NCBI GenBank assembly: GCA_013433145.1
Contig: CM024178.1
Coordinates: 4,201,260 to 4,265,259 of the forward strand
Direction of reading: 5' to 3'
From: Ascaris suum
Taxonomy: Eukaryota; Nematoda; Chromadorea; Rhabditida; Ascarididae
DNA length: 64,000 bases
Positions 1 through 13,400 of this stretch are shown here, piece after piece (position 1 is the stretch's first letter; each line of letters begins with the position of its first letter). The translations under genes were made by a program, and so were the position numbers. The notes beneath the pieces were generated by a model that worked only from the letters and a program-made list of their open reading frames with translations, had not been told where the DNA came from and searched no databases.

Positions 1-410
1 GAGATATAAATGCGATAAATATTTTACTGTTATCATCAATGCTGTAGCTCTTATTTTATCTATTTATTTGTTTTCTGTCGCTGTTGTTACAATTTTTCTT
101 GATATTGTCATTATTATTTTCATTGTTACTGTTATTATTATTATTATTACTGCAATTATTATTATCACCACATTTACTACTACGGCTGTTATTATCATTG
201 TTGCTGTTTTCAGACTACATAGTGGCAGAAATTGCGTCGTGCAAAATGCGAACAGAATGAGTTGAACGGTGTAACAAATTCAGTTGTTTGGGAATATCGT
301 TCAGCTTCTCTAAGTTTGATCACAGCAAATTCTGTATCATGTGCTTCCTGGTCACTGTTTGTCATCCGAAGAGCGGAAAATTTTTTAAAGAGCTTTCTTC
401 GATGTTTTAG
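1..410. other. Left edge: A+T-rich simple repeats, probably an nphp-4 intron
   Basis: Positions about 108-200 are a degenerate ATT/TTA trinucleotide repeat. The stretch 200-410 shows open frames on both strands, but I found no segment that reads in phase into the exon at 411 and resembles NPHP4. An acceptor-like TTTTCAG ends at about 214. It could precede an upstream exon whose frame I cannot settle. Confidence 0.5.
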
Positions 411-3400
411 ATTGGTATCCACAACGGATTTACATACGTCGAAGAGCCGCAGTGTTTTCATCTTTCCTCGCTTGATGAGCATATCACCGGCACACATAGT
501 TTAAGGCGCAAAGCGCGCCCAATGTCACACAGTAGTCTTGACCTCAGGTTGGCGCTTTTTGTTTTTTCTTTAGTTTATTAGTCAATGAACGAATTGTTTT
601 CAGTGATGATTAATCGGCGAATACATTTTTCGGGCAATGATAATCAAATTAGGGAACTGTAAAGAAGAAAGAGGTTCGCGTAATTCTTTCGCTGTAGATA
701 GCGAAGCGAGGAATTTCTTCTGCTTTTTGCGTACTATCGGACTGCTTATTTTAAATTTTCTGAGCCACAAAAACAGTTTTTAACAATAAATAACAATGTT
801 TTTCTACGACGGAACTATAAATGTGTTGCTTCAGGTCTGAAGATGATACGTTATTCGTACGAAATAATGTATCACTAAAGAAGCTGGTCGCTGATCCTCT
901 CTTCGCGGTTATTTTCGTATTGGACTATCTCGTTGGTGTCAAAGCCTACGATGTAAGTACTTTAAATTTCATATTGCATTGTCCCATATCATGGAATTAA
1001 TTATAGCTAAGAAGAAGGAAAAAATTTATCCATCCAAACCCATACTATTGTTTTGCCATCGTATTTAATTTTTTCTTTGGATTATGGATTTGTTTGAATC
1101 AGCTTACACTGAACACTTAAAATAATGCAATTATTTCGTCCATATAACATTCTGTGATCCAGAAATTATCGATTGAGTTTTCTATCCATTCCTTCCCAAA
1201 TCCTCTCATTTTGTTATTGAAGCCTTCATATTTCCCATAAAACCGATGAGGAGAAGTACTGCTTACGGTCGTTTTTTATCAACTGAAGCGTTTGCGTTGT
1301 TGAGTTATAATTTTTCTTGTGTAAATTGTAGACTGATTTGTAAGTTATTAACGGATAAAGCGACATTGGTTGTTGCACAGAATTATGTGCTTTTTAAAGA
1401 GCATCTTATTATTTATGAAAGTGATATGTAAAACCATTTTGGATGTCGGAGATACATTAGCGCCGAAGAAGGACAAAAATTTTCTGATTTTTTAATAACA
1501 ATCAATTTTAGAATTTTATTGTTCGGGAACCTGCGGTTATGAAATTTAATGGTGATGTGAGCAATGCTAAGGTCAATTTTGTTGCGATGTCAGGCGCCGT
1601 TCCTTCACGTAATTTGGTCCCGTAGGGTGCGATTATTGGCATATTCATGGTCAGTAGTCAGGTGCGATGATGGGATAAATGTTCCTGAAGTTTGTCTGGC
1701 GACGGGGCATAAAAGTATTTCCTGTCACGACCAAACATCGGTCTCATAAACCACCTCCTTCAATAGTTGGCAGTCTCCTCCGCTAGCGTCAACTCACTTG
1801 TTCAGTATGAAGCAGCGAACGTTTGCTGCAAAATATTTATTCGCTTGCAATGCTGAAATGCAATACTGGTGCAAAATTTGTGGGTTGCAAGGCGACATAC
1901 CTGCGAGCATGAAGCGGATTTTCTAAAGTTTATTTCAAAGTGAGCTACTAATCTTTTTAAGTTTCGTTAGAGTCTTCACACTGAATTAGTCGGATGCTGG
2001 GAATGGTGAAACAAAAAAAAATTAGTTGTAGTAGGGGCACTTTTTGATCACATAATGCAAGGTGCTTGGATCGCCGACTAATTTCATAACTCGAGTCATC
2101 GGTGTACGAGGATACTAAGGATGGTTTTGAAAATAAAAATATAAAACTTTCGTTCTCTATAGTTAAGCACATGTATTAGTGCCTTTAAAAGTGTTCCTGG
2201 TGTTATTTTTATGTACATTTAATTATTCTGTGAAACACAATTTTTCCTTCTATGTAAGATATTCGCCCACAAATTGCTCTTCATTTGCAGGGCACAGTTT
2301 CTTCATCGCAATCTGTAATGCTAGCGTGGGGTGCATGGTGCCCATTTGCAAACGAACATACTCCCGAACGGATCACCGTGCCATTAACTGGAGGTGCATC
2401 CGCCTTATCGTTTTTCGTTGTCGATTTCCAAAACTTTTTGTTACCTATTACTTATTTCTATAATCAGTTGGATAGATTTTTTCCGCTGAAAGTGCTCTAT
2501 GCAGAAGCTGTTGGAATTTTATGTTGAAATTGTCAGAATTTGCAAGTAGCTTAGAAGATTGTCGAAGACAAGGAAAGTGGGCACACTGCGCCAAAAGTTT
2601 TCACAAAATCACGACTGATGAAAAGTTTTTTTATTTTATAGTTTCTCATTTAAACGTTATTGGCCGAAGTCGTTCCCCATCATTTCAAGATATCACTCTT
2701 TTTATTAATAATTAAAGCAGTTATTTTCTCGCTTCTAATATTTTATGGCATGAAATATATACACATCGAAATACATCAGTGAATATGGAAATTGATAATA
2801 CCATTTGAGGACCTCGCATAAATCCCGATGAAACGTTATGCTTCAAGAACTTGCTGAGGTGGCGTGGTGACTTGTCAGCCAATACGCCGTTTGGTCAGCT
2901 AATGCCTCGCATTCACATCCGATTCCTCCATTCTCTTATTAAAAGGGTTCGTTAGTTTCCATTTACTTTCAAGCTTTTTCTCCTAACCCCTATTCACAGA
3001 CCAAAAGATGAGATAAAGTAGGCGGGTCGATATAGATATGAGATAAATTCGAGGGGAGAGGCTGGGAGACTCTTGAGAGTCGGTTTTAATAGCTGCGGAA
3101 TCTGTAGATAACCACACTTTTTCGTTTAGATATTTTAAACAACAATGAAATCTATTGACAAGAATCGAGGTGAAAACTAAAGGATTTTCTGACGGGCGGA
3201 TAGAATGATTTCTACTGTGTAAATGTCGATATTTTGTTTGAAACAAATCGTCGTTGAACGTGCTCACGAAGCATTAATATGATGTAGTCGTAAATAATTG
3301 CAAATCGAGTTTTCATCCTTTTTAACAAAGAAAGTGGATATTTCACACTAATTAATCCATAAATAACTACTTCTTAGAAGCAGTGAGTGAGTAACGAAAC

Positions 3401-4426
3401 AGTATGTGGAGTAATTAAATCGGTTTTGTTAAGTAGTTAAATAGTATAATAAGTAATCAAGCCAACTACTCTTCTCCTTCCAAAAGTTTTGTGAGTATTT
3501 GATGACATAACTATTGCCAAGCAAATTTGCTTCCGAAATTATCAGTTTGTTGGCTGCGATTCTGAATTCAAAAATTGGTGCCAGAGTATAACTCTCCTTC
3601 ACACTAATATCTGTGAGCAGTGCCAAGTAAGAAGTCACAAAGCAGCGGCATGAAATAGATGTTAATCGATATAAAATTTTATGGCGTGTAATGCATGTAT
3701 TCTGAGAACCGACTTTTAATGCAATGTATTTTCGTCCGGACTAGCCGCTTGCTTCATTAGTTATAGCATCGAAAATCTTAGACAAAATTTGCATATGAAA
3801 ATTTCTGAATGGGTCGAATGCAGACAGTTTTTTTAGATGCGGGTCTGTAAAGCTGGTCAGTTTATACGAAGGAGGCAAACTTTATATCATAATTTGGACG
3901 CATTATTTCAGGAGGTATATTTGATGCACGAGTTGCAAAATGCGACTGTCCTCCGGAATTTTTCTTTGTTAGTGCCGTGAATTTTCTCATAGTTTTATCC
4001 CGTGATGGGAAAGGTTGCCGTTTTTTTATTCGTATGCAACACACAGCATTCAGGCTATCGCTGTAATTTGCAGTGCATCATTGTGGCCGTACCCAATGGG
4101 ATACTATATCGTGCTTCAATTACAAACCAACTATTGCCTCTCATTTGTTATTTGCCGGACATTTTACTGCACTATGCTGTTCTATTCTGCACTTCTATAT
4201 GTATCTGTAGCAGTTTTTAGGAAATAAATTCCTCATCTCTGAATAAGAAATAATATAAATTTCAGTCAAAATCCGAAGCTGGGAATTTAAATATGGGAAA
4301 TGCGGGCGATTTACGCGTTAATGAATGGATTCGAAAATCGGATATACAACCTCTTGATGAGATGACGGAGTCTGCGAAAAAAATTGTTGAGCAGCCATTA
4401 CCTGTGCCGAAACCAAGCAAAGAAAG
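411..4426 (+). other. nphp-4: nphp-4 exons 1-5 (visible residues 1-192)
   Basis: Exons are 411-547, 835-952, 2291-2393, 3912-3967 and 4266-4426. Exon 1 follows the acceptor GATGTTTTAG and opens with IGIHNGFTYVEEP. Exon 2 (from residue 47) carries DPLFAVIFVLDYL, matching the human HPAFAVIFQLEYV segment. Exon 3 carries VMLAWGAWCPF and TVPLTGG, matching human VRWAVWNP and TLPLQGG. Exon 4 (GIFDARVAKC) is short and its borders are set mainly by phase: exon 3 ends after G, GA completes the codon, and TTT precedes donor GTTAGT. Exon 5 encodes a hydrophilic, proline- and lysine-containing stretch (VEQPLPVPKPSKE) that corresponds to the long variable linker of vertebrate NPHP4, much shortened. Exons 1 to 3 are strong; 4 and 5 are moderate. 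Confidence 0.8.
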
Positions 4427-7400
4427 GTTCACTTATTATTTTAAAAAAATTCAAACTCCCTCAGTGACCATTCCAAATGTTATCTTTTTTATGTTTTTGC
4501 ATATTTTGATGGTCACAGTGACGACAGGCGGTTCATGTTTTGTGCCCAGTATACATTGTTTTACTTATCTGCACTTTTTCGTTCCCGTATCCTTCATCAG
4601 TTCAGAAGTGGTTTGAAGGCGTTTTACTTTCAGGCAACCACTTATACTGCCACCGATCCCGTTCCCGGTATGTTCCTTTAAATTCTAACGCTGCGAGAGA
4701 ACACTCCGTTTTGCTTAATTTATAATGTCACGTAAAAATATAATCTTGATTGGCGAAATCAAGTTTGATAAGTGTGTGAACCACATGTTCCCATTATTTC
4801 TTCCTTCATATTTTTTTCCGTTATCTCTTCAGATCGGTGTGAGGTTTTTACGAGTCTTTGCGGAATGCTGTTAGTGAGATGCCGAGTCTGTGCCCGTCTG
4901 CGTGTTTGTACGTTCGTTGAATTGCTCCAACACACAAACGACAGAATCTACAGCGATTTAATCGGTGCACTCCGCTCGTTGGGCTAATCATCCAGAGCCA
5001 ATGTCATTCTGATGATCATCATCTCTGCGAGTAGCGGAAGTCTAAAAGCGCGATGGAATTCCACGCGCGAATTTTCTTCGAACCAACCAAGTGTTGAAGA
5101 AACGAATTTTTTAGTTGAAGGTTTCTTAAACCGGTCGGTCATTTTGAAAATATATTAATACATAATGTTCCATTTCATTATTTTCTCAATATAAAATTGG
5201 CATAATCATCTGGATTGCAACGAGCCGAAAAGCATTCGAAAGGAATTAATAGGACAAAGCGTTTGCACTCACGCTACTAGACCAACCGATTTCTTAAATT
5301 TGCAACAAATAATGAACGCCCATATTTTGTGCTCATATTTTAATTAATCTGTCCCGTTCAGTTTTACTACAGTGGCTGTTGTTTTTTGTACTAGGCTATT
5401 GTGAAATGTGACTAAACCGAGCAGAAACCATCGGCATACTTCGTTTGTTAAATTCCTATAGCTTTTTTCGATGTTGATGAATCAGTGTGAATAATGTTTT
5501 ACTGATTACCTGCTCTCTGTATGCGCAACAAATTTCACTGCTGTGATTTCATTGATTCCACACCTGAAACTTTCTGAAAGGCAGACAGACGCACTGACAT
5601 CTGCGCATACACCGCCACAGTGTGCTTTACGACTACAGGTCTGCAAAAGCATATAAAAGTCCTTTAAAGCACACCTTGTCCTTCGGTACCTGTATATACA
5701 GAATGGCATGAACTTTGCACGCGCTACGGAAACCTCTTAAATTTCGAGGGAGGGTAGTTTAGCGGTTTTTTCATAACGTTACTTTCAATTCAAGCGTTTG
5801 AACAAACTGCCTCTGATGTGGGTGTCCTTTGACCTAGAAAACCAAAATATTTATGGTTTCCTCGCCAATAAGCTTTGTGGCCGTGAACGAGATGGCATAT
5901 GTGGCGAATGTACAATAGACCGAGTGGAAGGCTTATTGAGATTTGCTCGCACTTTTATGGTTCATTCAGAGACAAACATATTAAAAGAAATTCACATTTC
6001 TCACAGGAAACTATGAAAGAAAACATTTCGAGACAAAACTATTTGTGAATGGAAACATTTTGTGAGCAGATTTTGATGTTATCTGTGATTGTTTTTGAAT
6101 GTTAGCCGATGACGGTTATGTTCAGTATGCCAAAAATTCACTTCCCGACAAGCCTCAGGCTTCAGAGCAGTCGTGAATCTTCTAGTTTCAGAAGCTTCAA
6201 AGTGGATTTGGATTCGACATGAAATGAGGAAGACAGGAAGGCGCGTGTTCGGGGAAAACCAGTGAGGCGTTTGCACAAAGGGGAGGGGAGGGAACCTTCA
6301 TTTTTATACTATTAGTGCGCTTCAGCGACTGAAGCTTGCTAGCAAGTTGCACAATTCGACTGGAAAAAGTCAACAAATTCTATGAATTGCTTGAACTCAG
6401 CAGACCCCTTTTCCATTCATTATGAATGCAGAAATCTATTCACCCTGTCATTTATTAGGAAATGCAATATCTTCAGCGTTTTGTACATATGACAGCAGAA
6501 AGAGTTCGATACATAGAATATTTGGGCGCAAGTGTCCGATGCGCAATTGACTCGTGTACTAGTGTTACTGTAACAGCGCGCAGGAGATACGGCATAACTG
6601 TCCCACACAATTCACATGATGTAACGTTGGGTGGAGCGGTGGCTGAAAGGAAAAAGATTGCTAATTTATTGCAGATGGTTGCAATAATGTGAGGTTTTTC
6701 CACTGCTTTTTCTCTATAACGTTAAGGTGCACATATATAAGTGCATCTATTCAGAGAAAATGCCATCTGTTTACTCAAATACATGCAACAACTCTTGCGT
6801 ATGTAAATTATTTCGTCAAAAATTACAGCATCATTCAGATCCCTCGCATACAATTCATTACTTATGCCTGATAAACTTACTTACTACGAAAACATTCGCC
6901 TTGTTTAAGGTAACAGTAGTTCTTTAATGGGGAGTCAACCGAGTATGCAACTCATTAGATTAGTGCTTCCATCGACAATTGGGAAGTGAAGGTTCAAGTT
7001 CTGGGTGTAGAAATAGCTTTTGTTCTTCATAGAAGGGATAAGTTAAGACACTGGTTCATGGCCTGTGTATAGATTAGATGAAAGGCTATAGGAGTGAAAT
7101 GATTTCAGCGCGCATCATTGGCTGGCGATGCATCAATAGGAAAAGGTTGTGAAACGATCAAGCGATTCATCGAGAAGCAGAAGAGCAAAGAGGCTGATAA
7201 TATACTGAACAGTATTCGAGCGGCGAGGTTTGATTTTCTCTGAAATGAGTAGCACAAAGCAACTGTGCATCCGATTTAGGAAGATAGTAATGATATTTCG
7301 AAGGATGATAACGTTCTTTTAACGATACCATTACAAAAACATTCACGAAATCTTTAACGATATCAATCGAAGAATATGATGAGTCACTCTCGAATACAAA

Positions 7401-10400
7401 AACATTCTATCACTTCCGTTTCTATGTGATCAAACGTTATTAATTTTATACTGTGGATTATCTGCGTACATTTTCTTCTCTTAGTTTCTTATTTAATTAT
7501 TTGTAAAGTGTATCTGCACAAATATTTAATCCTTTCTCTTCGATAATTAAAAAGTAGTCTGTCGCTGTTGAAATGAAGAAACTTTTATTGGGATTAATCA
7601 CTGAGAAGTTGCATTCGAATTAGCGTCTTTCGATTAGTTGGCATGATGTAATGATGCAATAAAATGATGTAATTATTGCTCATTTTCATATTATGCAAAT
7701 TTTGCATTTGGAGTATTATAGTGAAAAGCCGTTATCACTAGCGCTCATTTCTGTACTTCTTTCATCATTTAAGGAGGAAACCAAAAATATTCATTCTGAG
7801 AGACGGAGACTTAACGATGAAGCATCCAACTATGGGAGATTGAGCTGAAAAATATCGAAAGAAGAGCGCGAGGTGAAAAAAATCAGTCGAACTTTGACAA
7901 TAAGAGCTCTTATAGCATATGTGATTTCATGAAAAAATTCAGTTTTGCAATGGAAAATTGGTGAATTCGGTGATCAAAAATTTATTAATTGCGCTTTTTA
8001 TTAGAATGAATGAACGTGGTGCTCCTTGAATGATATCTTTGTATTCGTTTTTCATTCTCTTCTGAGCGGCGCGTTTGTTTCGTTTTTCAGGATCTCGAGC
8101 ATCCCTCATGCAACGTTCACGAAGTTGATGCAGACAAACTTCACGCCAATCTTCGATCGCAACGGAGACAAACCCATTTATATTGATACTGATAATCTGA
8201 AAGTAGGTTGGGATGAATCTCATTTCCTAATAATAATTAAAGCACTGATTTTATAATATTATTCGATATATAATTGAAGGCAGTATGTCTGCACGTAAAC
8301 GTAAACGGGCATATGTAAATTGGTATTGGTAACCAGTAGAAATCTAATCTAAGTGAGGATATCGAATGTGTGTTTGTCTATATCTGGCAAATAAGCTCGA
8401 AAAAACAAAGCGTTCAAAAATGGCTTCTTCTCTTGTGGTTATTCTGGTTGCTTCGTAAACTTGTATATGTTGTGCGTCTGCATATGGTGTTCTCTCTTCT
8501 TGCAAGATTGCTTCAATTTGTAACTCACAAATCTACTCTAAGAATTTTTAATAAGCGCTATCAACTGCGTTTAACTAGATGTGCAGAACTGTGCAATTGC
8601 GTTGGCGCTGAACCTCTATGATTAGCGAGCCTCCACCTGCGATTTCGTTATTTTTGCTCGTATCACGTTTGTGTTATCAACGTTTAAACGCAACGTGAAA
8701 TTTGCATATCGTGTTTACACCACTACCCGTTAGAAATGACGAAAATAAAATTTTTTGTTTGCACAACGGATTGATTCCGTTTAACTGTATACTAACTGGG
8801 CGTTTTTCAACATCCAATATATTTCTCTACTCGTTTGGCCTGATAGGTTGAAACGAAAAGCCGCATGTGCCGGTCATCTTTAGCATCGTTTCCACTTGTT
8901 TCTGAGAAGTTTCCCGTCTGGGAGAGTAAATTTTTATCAATAAATGACCTGTCCATATATGAAGGTTTTAAATTTTGCCAGGAAACAAACTTTTTAAAAT
9001 TTAATAATTTTATTGATTCGAGTGATTTACAGTTAAATAACATCCCTTTTAGAAACCAAATATTAACATCGAGTTAAACGATCGCCTCAATACTAACGAA
9101 GTGATAATACAATTTCTTGCGATTGTCGACGTGTATGTTACTCTTGCATGTTTTATTCATTATAAGAACATTCACTGCATGACACTGTCACGATTGCGGT
9201 GGAATTACTGGAAGCTTGCGTGGTATATTTGCCTACTCGATAGTGGTGACTCGTGTTTTGCAAAGTCGGTGTGGGAATAAGATATTGCTGTATTGTAGTA
9301 GTGATATTGCCGTTTACCACTGATAGTAATGCCAATAGTGCACTTTTATTGGCGATGAAACTTTTGATGAGAAGATGAAAAACCCTTCAAAATACTTGAT
9401 GCACGCTCGCTTGTTGGTTTTTTCTCAAACACGTTTTGTGTGAAACTTTGTTTCCAGTGTTCTGCAGCCCTTTAATTCTATCTGTTCTACAACGTATACC
9501 ATATGCGCATATTCCACTGCTCTTCACCTTTATTAAAATTCTTCTTTTTCTGACACCCGGCTGGTTCAAAATTTGCTTATGCAAATTTTGTATCATTCCC
9601 GGATTCTTATACCTTGATTCTTATAGCCATTTCTAGAATAGAAACGAAAATTTATACTCGAGTTCATAATATTGTGATGACGATTGTATCTTCCGCTGTG
9701 ATAGCGAGTCTACATATGCATAATGCAATTTTGGCAATGTCATGCAAATGGGCCTTAAAGAGATTAAAAGCCAAGAATATATCTGTGCATAAGTAATGCA
9801 TATAGGATGAGTCCATCGTAAGACTGTTTTTAAAGGAATGTTTTCAGCGGCTCAGCAGTATCGCATACAAATCTCCCACAGTCGGTATTTTTCACGATGA
9901 ACTTTTATCGTTTCCAACAGATTACATCCGAACGGTTTGTTTATTAGGAGCTGTTTTGTTCACAGACTCTTTTTGATGTTGTGCGAATGCAATATAACTG
10001 CAAGCAGCCGAATTGAGGCATCGTCCTTCTCGGTGTCCCATTAAAGCTTTTCAAATTTTGGTGCTTCTACCGACTATTCCTGACCTTTCACTTCTCCCAA
10101 TTCTTACTCTCACCGTCGTTGGAAGTTTGTGTAATTGTTTGCTGAAGAAATCAGATAAATATATCATCGATTCTACCCTTTCCTTCGTCCATCGTACTTG
10201 CGCATATGTATGTGTGCCAATCTATTCGTTCGGCAGTTCCGATCCGGCAACCACTGAAGTCAGAGCTACAAAGCTTTCCTGAGAATGGGGTGAAAATAGC
10301 GGAAACTTCTGCGCCTTTTTTTCGCATTAGCCGACCAGTTCTAAGAAGGGTTGAAGACATGTAGAGATAAAAAGGATTTGCGTGCATTTCACATGAGTCA

Positions 10401-13400
10401 TTTTTGTTTGCACCGGCGAGGTTGCAACAAACAATTTAGTAGGTTTGTGCCATCGACCAGGTTAATTGAACGAAGGCATTAAATTGATCTTTCATTATTT
10501 GTTGATGCGATATGAAACAGGTTGCGTGGTCGAGTAGGATGCAAATGTGCGTATCATACTAGTTGCCCCGACATCGTTATCCACTTTTTAACCTCCGTTC
10601 ATGTCCACCTTCGTTGATTTTTTGTGCTGGTATCTTTCTGGGTTGGTAAAGGGTTGTTGTGCGATAAATGGCACTAAAAGTTTTGAGCACTTTAGAACTC
10701 TTCTATTATTTTTTTTTTTTTTGCTAATTTCTCATTGCAAAGTATAAGTTAGTCTGGCTCTATCTGTTCATCCACATATTTCAAACTCGAAATCGACCCA
10801 ACAAACTCGGATGAAATTCACGGATGGATATCAGGAGTCATTCTGGACCTTCCTCACTTTTAATCACTCACTTATCTCTCGGCCGGTACTGTCGTTTCGT
10901 GACCATCCGAAATTTCTCTCTCTACTGAGGTCCAAAAGACCGAATTCCACCGAAGAAGAAAATTTTTTCCCAAGACTTGAAAGCGTCGGCTTAAAGACTT
11001 ACCTTCTCTTTTGAACTTCTATGTTATGAATTGATTTCACAGCCACTGATTGCACAATGCTGGTGCCAAATTCATGCTTTTTTGGGTCGCCATAACTTTC
11101 AAGGCTTCATGAATTTTTTTGTGATATGAGAGCGATTATAAAGCTTGATCTGAGGAGATAAGCCAAGAAGCGCTTTCCTTCACTGATCGGATATTTACCT
11201 CTTTTTTGCAATATTGTCACAGCATTAAACTTCAACTCTAACTGTGTTGTAGTAGCAAACTTGGCCTAAATTCCTCGCGAAGTTTAAGGGAATTGAGAAG
11301 TGTTTTCGTCGAGAGAGTTGTATATTACTCTTATTTTTTGAATTCTGCCCGATAATTTAAAACATCATAGGTTTTGTTTTAATGCAGTAAGAGTAAAACT
11401 GCCCTGTTTGGCAGGTCACAATGGGAGGCTTCTTAGAATGCTGTCGAAAATTGGAGAGCTTCGACTTGTTTAACAACTTAGCAGTCGACATGGTGGAGGA
11501 ATTGGTGCGCACTCTCTTCCGTCGATTAGTAAAAGTTTTTATGTGCTCCGGGCTATTTCACAAAAAGCACATATTGTGCGTGCATTGTGGAGGTTTTCGC
11601 AAATTACTTTACATCAATTGGAAATAATTTGTTTGTCGCGAGAGCGCCCAAGTGTGGGAAAATGCGTTAGGTGGGAAAAATGATGCTCTAGATGTAACTC
11701 TCAGTTATTTTGTTGCAGTTTATTGGTGTACCATGGCGACGATCGTGAGACACAAAATCAACCGTGCATATTGAAACGTGTGGGCAACGATGGGAAACTC
11801 ATCGAAATACAAGGAAACGGTTTCACGGTAACCTCACATTTTATTTCCTTTTCGTATCATAGTATACCGTATTTCGTTGGTGTACTCTACGGTGTAGAAA
11901 GAATTCCTCTGGTTGGGAAATTTTGTTCTGAGATGCTCTTTAATTCTTGAAAGGAAGGGTATGAGATGCCGTTTGACTACACGTAGCTTCGCGGGAAGGA
12001 TGACGCGTTCGCTTTAAATTAAGAAGCTTAATTTTTCTCACTACAGGTGATTTAAATTAACGGGACAGCGTTGCTGATATGAGCTAGTCTAATGAACTTA
12101 ATCTGTTCACCATTAGGCTACAGGACATGAAAACTTTCTATAGCCATGAGTCTATGCCTATAAAAGAATGAACAAACTATGAACACCTTTGCATAATGAT
12201 CCACATGATTCCGGACGGCTATTAGTTTTTTTTTTGTTCTTTTGTTGTTCTTTCCACTTTTTTATTGTTTTTAATTCTTTCTTGGATGATTTCTATTTTG
12301 TAACGTACCATTTCTTAAAAAATTTCGGATATGAACAGTTTTTGCTTTTTATACGTCGTGAAATCACTTGGAATTTTTCATTCACATCAGTTTTGAAGGT
12401 GAAATACACAATTGATCGCAACTCAATTCCCGATGGTGAGGAAGATGACTTCATATCGTATTTATTGTTGAATAATCTCGCAATCGACGTATGGGATGCA
12501 GATTCACTGTTGCCACGCGGATGCGCTAATCTTCCATTGAACGTATGTAATTTGATTGGTAATGGAATTTCCAATCTTCCAACGAAGTGTTCCTCGAGCA
12601 ACACAGACTTCGGGTAGGTTGGAAATGCTCAAAATATGCAGTGCTGCAGCGAATCTTTGCAGAGTCGGGTTTACAACGAAAGCTGACGCTACCGAATCTA
12701 TAATAAAAGTGGGCTTACTCTTAATGAGAAGATTAATTCGGACAAATCACTTATTTCGGAAAGCGGTGCATTTTTGCTTGACAAAACTGAATCTTAGTGG
12801 AGAACGATATTTATTTCTCGCCAAAAAGGATGACAAAGAAAAATCGCTGATTGCGTATAGAAGTATAATTTCATATTAAGTCTTCGTTTGTTACAAATTT
12901 GGCACCTATCGTGCTTATCATGTTTTCATAAAGTTGCATATCACAAGTTATTATCCTATAATTTTTCACTGATTTCTTATAAAACTTGAAGCTACTCTCC
13001 TATAATGAGTCTTTGAAGCATTTCATTTGAAACATTTGAAGCATTTGTTATGTATCTTTTATGGAGCGCTTTCGTTTAAATGTTCGGATTCTTCACCCTA
13101 AACTAAAGACTCGAATTTTTTGGTGCACTTTTCATTATTTGCTAATTTTTTTACCTCATTCCACGGTCAAAATTTTCTGATTTCAAGAAGGTTTTGCTTA
13201 AATTTCAATTCCTTGCATAGACTTTAATAACTGAAATCGCGAAAGTGTATACTCGATTTGGTTCACATTTTCTAGTTTGCGTCTTTTCTTTCGATGATTA
13301 GCCCACCCACAGCTTGAATCTTAACTCACCCAATGTTATGACCTCTTCTCCAACTTTAACCGGAAATGATTAAACGTTTGCAAAAAGTCCTATCTGAAGC

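Noticed and set aside
11043..11120. Possible nphp-4 exon (PLIAQCWCQIHAFLG) after TTTCACAG
   Set aside because: It ends in phase 0, while exon 9 at 11719 requires two bases to be carried over. The segment 11415-11542 fits both phase and homology better.
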